The position numbers were made by a program, and so were the translations under genes. Shown one piece after another: positions 49,268 through 60,812 of a stretch of DNA of 64,000 nucleotides; position 1 is the stretch's first letter; the number at the start of each line of letters is the position of its first letter. The notes under the pieces were generated by a model. That model worked only from the letters and a program-made list of their open reading frames with translations. It was not told the origin of the DNA and made no database searches. This stretch comes from Pyxicephalus adspersus (lineage: Eukaryota; Chordata; Amphibia; Anura; Pyxicephalidae), in contig NC_092864.1 of the NCBI RefSeq assembly GCF_032062135.1, positions 18,419,114-18,483,113 on the forward strand, in the 5' to 3' direction.

Positions 49268-50140
49268 TTAATGGAGCTCTAGTGGTGGACAATGGTTGGT
49301 GCACTAGTGGTGGACAATGGTTGGGGCATTAGTGGTGGACAGTGGTTGGTGCACTAGTGATTGACAATAGTTGGTGCACTAGTGATGGACAATGGTTGAT
49401 GCACTAGTGATGGACAATGGTTGATGCACTAGTGATGGACAATGGTTGGGGCACTAGTGGTGGACAATGGTTGGGGCACTAGTGGTGGACAATGGTTGGT
49501 GCACTAGTGAGGGACAATGGTTGGGGCATTAGTGGTGGACAGTGGTTGGTGCACTAGTGATTGAAAATAGTTGGTGCACTAGTGGTGGACAATAGTTGGG
49601 GCACTAGTGGTGGACAATGGTTGGTGCATTAGTGGTGGACAATGGTTGGTGCACTAGTGGTGGACAATGGTTGGTGCACTAGTGGTGGACAATGGTTGGT
49701 GCACTAGTGGTGGACAATGGTTGGTGCACTAGTGATGGACAATGGTTGGTGCACTAGTGATGGACAATGGTTGGTGCACTAGTGATGGACAATGGTTGAT
49801 GCACTAGTGATGGACAATGATTGATGCACTAGTGATGGACAATAGTTGGGGCACTAGTGGTGGACAATGGTTGATGCACTAGTGATGGACAATGGTTGAT
49901 GCACAAGTGATGGACAATGATTGATGCACTAGTGATGGACAATAGTTGGTGCACTAGTGATGGACAATAGTTGGTGCACTAGTGGTGGACAATAGTTGGG
50001 GCACTAGTGGTGAACAATGGTTGGTGCACTAGTGATGGACAATAGTTGGGGCACTATTGGTGGACAATGGTTGGTGCACTAGTGATGGACAATGGTTAGG
50101 GCACTGGTGATGAACAATGGTTGGTGCTCTAGTGGTGAAA
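49268..50140. repeat. 25-bp minisatellite, about 35 units
   Basis: Tandem units of gcactagtggtggacaatgg followed by ttggt, with variants (gtgat for gtggt, ttgat for ttggt, tggggc for tggtgc) arranged in blocks. The unit length is not a multiple of three and stops interrupt the frames, so it is non-coding. It is the longest tandem array in the window. Confidence 0.97.
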
Positions 50141-50574
50141 TGTTGATATCCATAAAAAAACACTGTATATAATTACTAATAAAGCAAACATATCTGGTAC
50201 TGTGCATGTTAATGAAAGTTAGACCAACTAGACCCTTAGCACTGAAAGAAATGTATAAACAAAACATATTTTATGGAAACCTAGTATACAAATGGTAAAA
50301 ATGAAATCGGGACATTGGGTAGGACAAGAATCGAGGTGTTACAGTGGCTCAGTCATAATTCATACCTTAGTCTGATCAAAATGCTGTGACAGCACCCAAA
50401 AGAGCTGTCCATAAACAAATGCCAGCAAACTTCAATGTACTGAAGCAATGTTGTAAAGCACAGTGGGCCCAAAATTTCTCCATAATGATGTGGGAGTTTT
50501 AAAAAGTCGAACAGAAAACAATTACTTCAAGTTAACTCTGGTTATTAAATCATACATAGTTAGGGTAATTGGCT

Positions 50575-50725
50575 TCCCCCCAAATTTTACCTTAGATTGT
50601 ATTAAAGTTAAACATGCATAAAGACATAATACATGATTATATAATTATGAGCTCATTTGAGGGACAGTTAGTGACATGACAATGGACTTTGTAAACCACT
50701 GGGTAAGTTAAATAATAATAAAATT
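50575..50725 (+). repeat. Repeat F fragment
   Basis: Contains catttgagggacagttagtg then acatgacaatggactttgta, matching 7835-7885, with a following AATA-rich tail. Confidence 0.65.
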
Positions 50726-50799
50726 GGTAATACAATAAACTTTAGAATTGAAAAGGGGTGTGCTTTCTTTTTCTTATGACTGTATGCATTAGCTACGAG

Positions 50800-51737
50800 T
50801 CCTAGGAGCGGCAGCTCACACAGGGCCAATCGAATTCAGTTTCCAGTGCTGAGTGCAGCTGGCATCTTTTCATAGTTATATACATGAATACTTGATAACA
50901 AAACTTGCATTACAAGTAATATTTATTATTAGGTTTAACAGCTTGTGAAAGTCAACAAGTACATAACATTTAATAATTACTATTTATAGATAACATTAAA
51001 TAAATTATACATTCATTACACATACCCTGGCAATAATTTTTTTTACAGAGAAAGAGAAAAAGCAGTTTTTTTTTTTTTTTTTTTAGCAAATTCTTATAAA
51101 TTACAGTACTTCATATTAATCATGAACTAGACAAAAGTTTCTACCAAATATCGTGGTAAGTTCATTTACAGTACTTCATATTAATCATGAACTAGACAAA
51201 AGTTTCTACCAAATATCGTGGTAAGTTCATAACCCATAAAACGGTGGGAAAGAGGACTAACTAGAGGTATGCAAAGTTCTCCTACTGCCTGAAAATCAGG
51301 TATACCATAATCCACTTAGTAGGAGGAAAAAAACATTGGAAAGAAAATCATTGGAATACAATGAAATGGAAAGAGACGTTTTGCTGAAAAAGTTTCTTTA
51401 GGGCAGATGGAGACAAGTAAGTATCACTCTTGCAAACCCTGCCAAGAGTCTCTTCTACAAGTTTCATAAACTTGGTACGTATAAGCAATTAATTAGTTGT
51501 AATCTAAAGCTGACTAGGCCACATTCAAACTCCAATCTTCATTTAAAAAATTGTACAATATGAATACTTTCACATACTCTTTTAAGCCTGATTGCCATAG
51601 TAAGAAAGCCAAGCAGTGCACTATGGTACAGCCTTAGCTGAAAAGTAAAGCTAGGTACACACTTCCAATAATTATCATTAGAAAATGAACAATTACGACC
51701 CATCAAGGATTATGCACAATTATACTTCAACAATCGT
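50800..51737. repeat. Direct duplication, left copy
   Basis: From aggagcggcagctcacacag at 50804 to tacttcaacaatcgtat at about 51737, this matches 51881-52737 nearly base for base. The left copy alone has an extra internal tandem duplication of about 65 bp (tacagtacttcatattaatc twice, 51100-51229). Its last 90 bases are the start of a repeat B element, cut short at the junction. Confidence 0.92.
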
Positions 51738-51880
51738 ATAGTCACCCACCGCACCACGCGATTCTGGTAAGTAATCGGTGGGTGGCTTATTTGCGGGGGG
51801 GGGCTTATTTTTCATTTTTACCTAAAAAGGGGGGGCTGTCTTATTTGATGGCCCTGCCTTATCATCGGGGGAAACACGGT
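51738..51880. repeat. G-rich spacer between the duplicated copies
   Basis: Contains cggtgggtggcttatttgcg, a poly-G run, and ttatcatcgggggaaacacg. It looks like a separate G-rich element joined at the breakpoint; no coding. Confidence 0.5.
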
Positions 51881-52737
51881 AGGAGCGGCATCTCACACAG
51901 GACCAATCGAATTCAGTTTCCAGTGCTGAGTGCAGCTGGCATCTTTTCATAGTTATTTACATGAATACTTGATAACAAAACTTGCATTACAAGTAATATT
52001 TATTATTAGGTTTACCAGCTTGTGAAAGTCAACAAGTACATAACATGATTAATTACTATTTATAGATAACATTAAATAAATGATACATTCATTACACATA
52101 CCCTGGCAATAATTTTTTTTACAGAGAGAGAGAAAAAGCAGTTTTTTTTTTTTTTTAGCAAATTCCTATAAATTACAGTACTTCATATTAATCATGAACT
52201 AGACAAAAGTTTCTACCAAATATCGTGGTAAGTTCATAACCCATAAAACGGTGGGAAAGAGGACTAATTAGAGGTATGCAAAGTTCTCCTACTGCCTGAA
52301 AATCAGGTATACCATAATCCACTTAGTAGGAGGAAAAAAACAAGAAAATCATTGGAATACAATGAAATGGAAAGAGACATTTTGCTGAAAAAGTTTCTTT
52401 AGGGCAGATGGAGACAAGTAAGTATCACTCTTGCAAACCCTGCCAAGAATCTCTTCTACAAGTTTCATAAATTTGGTATAAGCAATTAATTAGTTGTAAT
52501 CTAAAGCTGACTAGGCCACATTCAAACTCTAATCTTCATTTAAATAATTGTACAATATGAATACTTTCACATACTCTTTTAAGCCTGATTGCCATAGTAA
52601 GAAAGCCAAGCAGTGCACTATGGTACAGCCTTAGCTGAAAGGTAAAGCTAGGTACACACTTCCAATAATTATCATTAGAAAATGAACAATTACGACCCAT
52701 CAAGGATTATGCACAATTATACTTCAACAATCGTATT
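51881..52737. repeat. Direct duplication, right copy
   Basis: Matches the left copy from aggagcggcatctcacacag on, about 1077 bases downstream. Here the repeat B element is complete and continues to 53087, so this copy keeps the older arrangement. Confidence 0.92.
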
Positions 52738-53087
52738 GTGCACAATTCTGTACATGCTGTAACAATTCGATCATTCAAATATAATCCACCAATAGTGTAC
52801 ACACGCTAGATACAATCGTTTGAACGCGGCAGGGAGCGACATGTAAAGGAGAAAGTGTATTGCAGAAACATGCTCGATCACAGAACGACTGTACACACAA
52901 TAGATAGTAAACGATCGTTGGGCAATCAGATCCGCCGTGCCGATTGTTTTTTTCCAATGACAATCCTGGCTCCTCGGCGTCTTTGGTCACTTTTTTAAAA
53001 AGCCATTTTAGCCTATAGGCGCCTACAGCCGCGCTACCTCCTGCTTTTAACGATAATTATTGGACGTGTGTACGCACCCTAACACTT
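52645..53087. mobile_element. Repeat B2, complete copy
   Basis: Starts aaagctaggtacacacttcc and ends acgtgtgtacgcacccta, with inverted ends like 30926-31352. More diverged and with fewer CpG than that copy. Confidence 0.7.
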
Positions 53088-53930
53088 ACAAGTATGAATA
53101 AGAAATCAAGTCATCTTTATTTTTGTGCCACCCAGGTCCTACAGGAAAAGGTATTGCATTTATAGCACTGCCTCACTTTCCTTTTGGAATCCGTTTCCTT
53201 TGGGGATTTTAGAGACAATATAAAATGATTGTTAATGTAACAGAAATGTTTAACTTGCTATTTCAGACATTTTTATTCCCTTCTGCAGAAACTGTGATTG
53301 TCCTGGGGAATAGTGGGAACCATGTAATTATTGTTATGGGATTATCTACTCAGTCATGTCATAGCTGGACACGCAGGACCCACCAAGAAAACAATAAAAA
53401 GCTTTAGGCTACGTACACACATTGAACAAAAATATGTTTTAATATGTTTAATATTGTATAGCAGTACCCCAACATCTGAAGTTCGTACAGGGCTTTTATA
53501 TAGGACAAAGTTAAAAAGCAAAAATGTACATAAAACAAAATAAACAATACATTTTTTTTAAAAACAAAATACATTGTAGTTAGGTAAAGGTGACATTTCT
53601 TGTAATTTTATGTGTTTTTTAGGAACTCAAGTGCCTCTGACAGGAATGCTCCTTGCAGCTATACCAGACCTATTGTTGTGTCAAAATGTACGCCAGACAA
53701 GGTGATAGTGGTGGCAGAGACCTCATTCATGTAGTTTAAGCTAATTGAAAATTAGGAGATCAGTGCATAGTGATATAAACATAAACATATTTGTAAAAAC
53801 ATATTGACCCCAGTTTAATTTTTTCATGAGTTTTCTTTGAGACTGTTGTCTCATCTCATCTACAAAACAGTTTTTCAGCAACTAGAATGTAAAAAAAGTT
53901 CTAAAAGGTAGGTACAAAAAGTAATATCAA
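53088..53930. other. Intergenic, no gene seen
   Basis: Contains a short repeat B end at about 53407 (aggctacgtacacacattga). No coding signal. Confidence 0.45.
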
Positions 53931-53932
53931 AC

Positions 53933-53938
53933 TTTATT
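53933..53938 (-). terminator. Possible polyadenylation signal for the il21r-like gene
   Basis: The minus strand reads AATAAA, about 800 bases beyond the stop codon at 54740. A variant ATTAAA lies nearer, at about 54387. Choosing between them needs transcript data. Confidence 0.3.
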
Positions 53939-54739
53939 TAATTTGGGACAAATTACTTTGTACCTTTTTATGCTGGGCCCTGAAATTATATGTTATGGAG
54001 ATTGAAAATACAGGAGAAAAATTTACTGAATCAAGACAACAGAAACATGGCATGACAATTTTAGGAATTAAATCCTGATAACATTGCACAAAACTGACCA
54101 AATGGAAACATTCCCTATGCATGATAAAAAAAATACCAATATACAGAAACAAGATACAACACAACTGTTCCTGTGAAATCAAAATTATTCTTGCTTCTAA
54201 CTCCTATCTCTCTCCTGAATTCTTCCTGATCTAAACTCTATAATTTTTAAACCCACCAAGTGAAAAAATGATCGTACTTTGCCTTGGTAATAATACCCTG
54301 GTTATTATAAGATGATTCCTAAGGGTGGACCAAAGGCTACGTACATTAAGTTTTTGGTGGGTCCATTGGATCAAGCTGTATTCCATTTAATGCTAAGCTG
54401 CACGACAAATAGAAGCAGTATTACGAGATACATAGTCATCTGTTTCACCCCTAACAACCTAGGGCCAGAACATTTTCTCCCAAATGATGTAGAGGCAGAT
54501 ACAAATAGAGATCAACTTACTAAACATAAACACTGTATTATCCAATCCTATGTTTTCTCTGAGGTTTGATGTCACATTCATTCCTTACTAGTATACTTTA
54601 CTAGTTTCACTCAGCCCGTTCACCTTTGCAAAGCTGATCAGGCAGATTTAAAGGCCATTTGTGAATGACATACATTATCAATGCCATTATCTTGCCTTTG
54701 CATATTATATTTGTGTCTCAAAGCAACCTATTTCTTGTT

Positions 54740-55114
54740 TCACTCATCTTCTGTCTCTACTGAATTAACAACATAAGTCCCGTTGTATGAAAAATAGACG
54801 GTTGGGCAATCCACATCAGACATGTCTTGTTCTTCCTCCTCATTAAACATGGAAAAGTCTGGGGAGAAAGATGGGTAAATCTCATTTAAAGAAATTTCTT
54901 TGTTTTGAAGTAGACCAGACCAAGAAATGGAATCAAAAGCCTCCTCTGTTACAGGATGTTCTTTTATGGAAGTGGGTGCTTCAATTATAATAGGGGAAAT
55001 CATCTCGTTTTGAAAGCATGCGGTGGTATAAATGTGAGTGACTGAGTCCATAGGGCTGCAGGACCTAACCTTTTGCTTCCCTTGAACACATTTATTTGGG
55101 TACTTAGTCCAGTC
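54740..55114 (-). CDS. il21r: il21r-like last exon: cytoplasmic tail
   Basis: 125 codons including the TGA stop, after a ttgtttcag acceptor, opening DWTKYPNK (the KW/TW position that follows box 1 in IL-21R and IL-9R). The tail is acidic and Ser-rich, with SWSGLLQNKEISLNEIYPSF, then EEEEQDMSDVDCPTVYFSYN near the end. VYFSY resembles a STAT-docking tyrosine block such as that of IL-2R beta. The cytoplasmic part (about 150 residues with the box 1 exon) is much shorter than the roughly 280 of human IL-21R. Confidence 0.82.
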   Translation of the reverse strand, partial: DWTKYPNKCVQGKQKVRSCSPMDSVTHIYTTACFQNEMISPIIIEAPTSIKEHPVTEEAFDSISWSGLLQNKEISLNEIYPSFSPDFSMFNEEEEQDMSDVDCPTVYFSYNGTYVVNSVETEDE

Positions 55115-55337
55115 CTGAAACAACAAAAATGGTATTTTATATTTTATTATATACTTATTTCATTTATTATACATTTACCTTAAGTATTTGCTCATCCTAA
55201 ATTCCTTAACATTTAAAAAACGTTATATATTTAAAAAAAAACAGACACTAGTGCTCTGTATTATTTTACCTAACACCAGTGAAAGTAGTTTAGTAAAGTA
55301 CCTTTTCTTAAACATATTTTTCTATGCCCCAAATATC

Positions 55338-55415
55338 CCATTATTCAAGGAACGCCAATTAACCTCTGGAAGAACTTTCTAACCCGGAACCCTGCTAGAG
55401 AAACACTGATCTAAA
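55338..55415 (+). repeat. Repeat A partial copy
   Basis: Holds aaggaacgccaattaacctc and ggaaccctgctagagaaaca, the end part of the repeat A consensus, in the last intron of the receptor gene. Confidence 0.6.
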
Positions 55416-55537
55416 ATGTAGGAATTAAAAGTACAACTTTGAATTAAGCAATAATTGCTTTATTAAATATATTTTTGTTTGACAAGGTATCCTGCTTTTT
55501 AATTAGAATTTAATTATTCTTTAAAGATGTGATTTAC

Positions 55538-55622
55538 CTGAAAATTGCCATTGTGCACAAGGTACATAGGCTTGAAGAAGCTGGCTGCTGTAGGGACTTC
55601 TTCCAAATATGATATCTTAAAC
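55538..55622 (-). CDS. il21r: il21r-like exon: juxtamembrane box 1 region
   Basis: An 85-base exon reading FKISYLEEVPTAASFFKPMY then LVHNGNFQ, donor gtaaat. Mammalian IL-21R has VPSPERFFMPLY and IL-9R VPSPAMFFQPLYSVHNGNFQ at this place, the JAK1-binding box 1 segment. Here the second proline of VPxP is replaced by Ala. It starts in phase 2, so the missing transmembrane exon must run from phase 1 to phase 2. Confidence 0.82.
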
Positions 55623-58005
55623 CTTTAATATAAAAAAAGCTACATGAGTGCACACAAATGACACTGATAGGAATAGAGAATCTACCACTACTGACTTTTT
55701 TTTACAACCATCTAGAGTGTCAAATTATTTGGAATTTTAACAACCGCACACCTGTAAAAAGGAGAGTGTTTTGCTAATTTCTGTCTGTTGTGGTATAAAA
55801 GTTTACTAGTACAGTCTAGTCTATTCACCAATGTGAAATATTATTCTGCAAGACATAATTCATTTAGATTAGGGTGTAGGGCATTAACCATCATATCATG
55901 TGTGAGCAGATAACACTCTAATCAAGGATGGCTAACAGATAGCTCCTCACTCTTATTAAATCTCTGCATTTAAAAAGAAAACCCACACTGGATAAATAGG
56001 TTTGTTAATATAATTACCTCACCTGAGGAATACTGACATCACTCAGGTGCTATGGACTAAAGTTAGAGTAAAGGTAGGTACATTATCCAACTTATCTCCC
56101 CACAGGGAACCAAAATTAACCAAAATAATCTATTGAATCCAATTGGATCTGTTGATAAATTTGATTAGATGTGTTAATTCTAAATTGGGATCAATCAAAA
56201 AAGAAAAGGTTTGGAAAGATTATTTAAAAAATGGTTTCCTCAAACCAAATTTTGGAACATTTTTGGAACATTGGACCGCATGAGAGAAGTCAAAATACAT
56301 TTTCTGTTTATCTCTAACTGTGCTGAGAAACCATACATTTTTCTATTGTACATTGCCAGTCTACAGTGAATAACTGGAAATAGCTTATGTGATTTCACTT
56401 CCCCCAAGTACTTTGCAGTGGGCCATACACCATTTTATAAGGGCTGCATTGTCTTTACTGTCATCAGCCTACTGTAGAAGACAGAGACAGGTGTCCAAAT
56501 TCAGCAGCATCTCAATGGATGATCCTGAGTGCATACATGTTTTCCCAGACACAGGATACCCACTCTTGGAATTTGAGCCAAGTTCCAAAAAGCCAAGTTC
56601 CAAATTTTACATTTACATATCTCTCCGACGCCAGAGAAAATATTACAAGATAAGTTACCTTACATGTAGGAACCTAAGACCCTAACATTTTTGGGAATTT
56701 TCTCTTTTTTACCTGATCCTTAATTTCCAGGACTTCCTAATTACCTTTTCTAAAAAATTGGCTCACCTTAAAAAAGTTGAAGTCTCTATGGCTGATAGAA
56801 GAGCAGCCATTAAGTACATATGTTCACATGCTCAAAACTCATATACCTCTTCTGCACTATTGCCATCCCTTTACCCAAACATTTCTTAAATGCTCTAGTG
56901 GTGTGGAACAAAAAAAACAAGGTTTGCTATGAATAATCTCCTGCTAGAAAAGTTTGACGGTATGGTATATGTATATATGCTGCATCACTACTATTTCAAA
57001 TTTGTCATTGGTGGATCCTTGTTTCACACGGGATCTGGACCGTGATGTTGTAATTAATTGGGCCCTCCTCCACAAACAGTTATTATTTCACTATATGGAT
57101 TACCTACTTATCCACTATATTTTGCAAACCCTAATGTGAGTTTTATTACCCAAATTACATCTCACTAGATTGTGGAGAAGCATTTGGTTCCCAGTCATGG
57201 AAAAGTAGTTAATGTTCCTAATTTATATTGTTCTTTAGAATTACAAATAACTCATATTGTAAATTCCAAGTTGACTGGTTCCCATGGCTTTGCAATCGAA
57301 TGTATACAGTATGATTTTTGCCTAGTAGGTGGGCTGTCTGTGTAGACTGGTATGTTTTTGTGTTACTTTGTTGTTTTTTTTCCTATTGTTTACTGATTTA
57401 CTGTTTTTCATTCTCAATTGTAATGCACACCTTTGGCACACTGGCATTTCTTTACCTACCTTCCACATAAACTGGAACAGAAAACCAAGTATAACAAGAT
57501 ACATGCCGTTGCCAGTGAGCATACTACCATTATTATATGGATGATGTTGACTTTGTTTTCTTCTTTAGTTCCTTAAAATAATAAAACAATGAACACATTA
57601 GACCATAGTTAATTAGCAGAGTCTGCAAATATATAAATATACACTAAAAGGAACTTGTCTACAAGCAAACTGAACATCAGCAATGCACTAGTGATGTGAC
57701 TCTATAGTGACTCTCTGTCTCTGCCAACAATTCAGATTTAAAAAGAAAAAAAAAAAAACTCAGCCACAAATAAGGTAATGGTCAGCCAGTCATTCTTTAC
57801 CCAAAACTGGGGAAGGTAAAGTTCACGCCTTTTTTCCCACATTGGTTCCCTAAATCTCCTGGAGATTCCACTGCACAAATCTACCAGACTGTGACCATAA
57901 ATCATCCAACTGATAGTGTAACATGCCAGTCTCTTTTCATGCATATTTGTAGCAGTAATGTAGCAGTAAAGGGTGTTAAAAATATACATCAGTATATTTA
58001 TGTTA
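55623..58005. other. Receptor intron, no exon identified
   Basis: The transmembrane exon of the receptor should lie between here and 60631. I read the minus strand for a hydrophobic run with a phase-1 start and phase-2 end and found none convincing. The hydrophobic ORF end at 57740-57800 fails for lack of splice sites in phase. Confidence 0.4.
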
Positions 58006-58007
58006 CA

Positions 58008-58150
58008 GTATTCTCCCCCAAATGTTGGGTGTGAAGAAGCTGTAGGCAGGTGGCGGTCCCTGTATTGTGACCCAACTTTTTATTAACCACCCAAAAACTG
58101 CTGGGTGGTTACTGAAAAGTGTCCGATGGTGCACCCAGCTAAATTGGATT
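58008..58150. repeat. Repeat D, two-armed copy
   Basis: Contains taaccacccaaaaactgctg and gggtggttactgaaaagtgt next to each other, so the two D blocks form an inverted repeat around actgctggg. Confidence 0.65.
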
Positions 58151-58616
58151 TGTTTTTTTCAGGGTGCAAATTGCACTTTAATGTGCATATACCACATACA
58201 GGTACTGTGTTTAGGTGTAATTCATAAATAAATGGTCTGCCCAATGCTGCACACAATGCATAGTCTGAATAAAATCTTTATTAGATTGTGTATACTGCTG
58301 AATATATTTAAGTACCCCAGTGGTGATAATGTCACACAATTTTCACTAATAGTGAAAATCGTGTAAAGGTTTTGCATGGTTATCATGATCTTCATGTTTC
58401 ATGATCTTTGTGTACCTTACCCTGATCCCTCCATCAAAGAAATGAAAACACATTCATAAACACTACCATTCTCCAGGGATGCCAATAAACATGTCCGATA
58501 ATAAATAATTTACCTATTTTATACTGTTTTGGATACACAGACCTGTTGGACTGTGCTTGTATTATCACTATATGGCTTACCCAACTCTGACAAATGTTAA
58601 ATGCTTCTGTAATCTA

Positions 58617-58870
58617 GATCAGTGTTTCTCAACCAGAGATCCAAAGGTTGCTAGGGGTTCCTTAGGCAATCGGCAGTCTGTGCCTTTTTGGCTATCTGTA
58701 AGGATGACATTCGTCCTACTGGCAAGCAAAGTAAGAAGCATTCTTCCCAATTAACACCAGGCTTATATACTGTCAGCTGTGGATATAGTAATTCTTGAAG
58801 GGGTTCTCTAAAGACCTGAAATTTATTTCAAGGGTTTCCCCATATTAAAAAGGTTAAGAAAGGCTAGATC
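58617..58870 (-). repeat. Repeat A copy (reverse)
   Basis: Begins atcagtgtttctcaaccaga, with ggttgctaggggttccttag and gtcagctgtggatatagtaa. Confidence 0.75.
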
Positions 58871-59169
58871 TGATCTATCTATCTGGATACTGATGTCCTG
58901 AATAAACTGGGAATGGCAGCCCTGGTACTTCCCCTATTACAGGTATGCTTTGAAGGTGGCCATGCAAACACACATTTAAACAATGCTTTTCACATTTTTT
59001 AGAAGCTATTTATATGACATTTTATACATGTAATAAATGCAATAAAACAGAATCACAAAAATCCTCAGCTCAAATTTTTTTTTATTCAAAATATTGCACA
59101 TCTGCTAATGGACAACAGTAATATTGATAGATTGTTTGGGTGATTATTTTGGTAGCCATTTGGCCACAT

Positions 59170-59550
59170 TAAAGCAAAATTTAACCCAAAGTCAAACAAT
59201 TGTGATCAGGCAGGTCCTTTATTACAGAAGCGACAGGCAATGTTGTCATCTTCTTTCCTATCCTCTGCCTTATTTCAAGCTATTTTGATTGGTCAGGTCG
59301 GGATAACATTAACTCCCACGCACAGGAGTTTATTCAGTTCCAGCAGCTCCAGGAGAAGCTTGGATGTGCCAGATCTCCTGGCTTCTTATGTAAGCTGCCT
59401 ATGCACTGCTTAATGATTTTTTTGACAGAAGAGGACAGCATTAAAGAAGGTAAGAATACTTATTGCAGAAGCAATATTGTCTGTCTCTTACTGCAATAAA
59501 GCGCGGCCTGAACACAAATTTTGAAAGCAGAAATTCGGTTCCACTTTAAA
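59170..59550. repeat. Repeat E-like copy
   Basis: Starts aaagcaaaatttaacccaaa and ends attcggttccactttaaaat, with ttttgattggtcaggtcggg inside. Diverged relative of 40817-41367. Confidence 0.5.
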
Positions 59551-60631
59551 ATGCATTAAAATACATTGATATCCACATTATATAAAGAAAATTGTTTTGT
59601 AGCTCAGTGTATTTTGCTATAGCAAAAAGTTTATCATTAGTATAAATTGTCAATTTAATATCAGTTAGTCAGGCTATTTTAACAAAATTGTTCTGAGCAC
59701 AAAAATTGTATTTTCACAGGTAGAGAATTTGAAAATGATTCTAGTTTTGCCATGTGGTGAATAAACATTACTGACTTTGCAAGTTATTTGCAAAGCCCCA
59801 GAACTTGGTGTTGTTACCAATGGAGAAAGGTGGTAGGGGGCCAATGGTGGGAAGATGGAAGTGAAATAAAAAGAAAAGTTTCCTGGAAATGTAAGTTATA
59901 GTTAGAGAAACATGATTTTAAAACCCCCTTTAACTTTCTGAGTTGATTGCAAAATCATGTGTTTTTTTTTTAAATAAGTTGATATATTAAGCTCATTAGT
60001 ATCACAATGCTTCACACAATAGATTTGTTTGCCAGTCAATTGGTACGGTACCTTTAAATGTATAAAGTTTTATTTACAAGTTTTCATTCAAAAAAATTTT
60101 CAATAATTTCTTTCATTCGAAAAACGAAATTGGCCTTTATTAAATACAGAAATACTTCAGTTAACCTGTTTGGGGATTAGGTCCTAAATCTCTCTCTTAA
60201 ATCTTAAAAAATAATATTTTTACAAGAAAATTACAAACAATCTGTACATGACAGTAATAGCTTGACACAAAAAAATCTCTTGTAAAACCTGTACAAAAAA
60301 CAATAAAATTTACAGTATCTGGGTTTATGGTTGATATTAATGAACAGTAAGATGTTATAAAAATGTTTTTTCTTAATTAAAAAGTGTTAGGATTGGAGCC
60401 CCTCCTAACACTTGAACACCATGTACAACTTTAATGAGTAGCTGATGATGTCATTTTAGCCTAGGCAAAGTCAATGTACTGGAGCACACTGTTTTCTTTT
60501 TAAATTTTTTTTTATAAAATGATGATATTGTTGGTGTTGTGACAATCAGTAATGTATTCATGCAGATTTTAAAAATATGCTAAAATAAAAGGTTTACTTA
60601 GTTTAAGAGATGCTGGGTGGATTCATGGTAC
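59551..60631. other. Receptor intron, no feature seen
   Basis: AT-rich with poly-A and poly-T runs. A short segment near 60500-60580 is hydrophobic on the minus strand but does not fit the needed phase. Confidence 0.4.
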
Positions 60632-60812
60632 CTAAAGCCGGTATTCTGAGTTCTGAACTCCACTCACTCCATTGGCTCTCATAAAAACTGTTCTCCTGTG
60701 TTTTACAGCGAAGACGTAGATCATAATCTGAATCCATTTCAAATTCTGATGCCAATAACTCCTCAGACTGGTTATCAGCGTTTTTGTCAGTAAAAATCTT
60801 CTTCTTTGAATT
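60632..60812 (-). CDS. il21r: il21r-like exon: WSXWS motif
   Basis: A 181-base exon after gtttacacag. It reads NSKKKIFTDKNADNQSEELL, then ASEFEMDSDYDLRLRCKTQE, then NSFYESQWSEWSSELRIPAL. WSEWS is the class I cytokine receptor signature and YDLRLR the Tyr-x-x-x-x-Arg ladder strand before it. Donor gtacca, ending in phase 1, as is usual before the transmembrane exon in this family. Confidence 0.88.

Noticed and set aside
49268..50140. The tandem array as a CRISPR-like array
   Set aside because: Units are contiguous with no spacers, and the genome is vertebrate.
57738..57989. Minus-strand ORF ending in a hydrophobic run, considered as the receptor transmembrane exon
   Set aside because: The possible acceptor (ggagatttag) and donor (tttgg|gtaaag) give the wrong frame, and the hydrophobic run comes from the poly-A/T tract after that donor.
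60230..60310. Minus-strand stretch after gttttttgtacag as a transmembrane exon
   Set aside because: The start phase fits, but the reading has polar residues in the middle and no phase-2 donor before the stop.
60500..60590. Minus-strand hydrophobic stretch after ccttttattttag
   Set aside because: The phase-1 reading hits a stop at once; only phase 0 is open, which does not fit the neighbouring exons.
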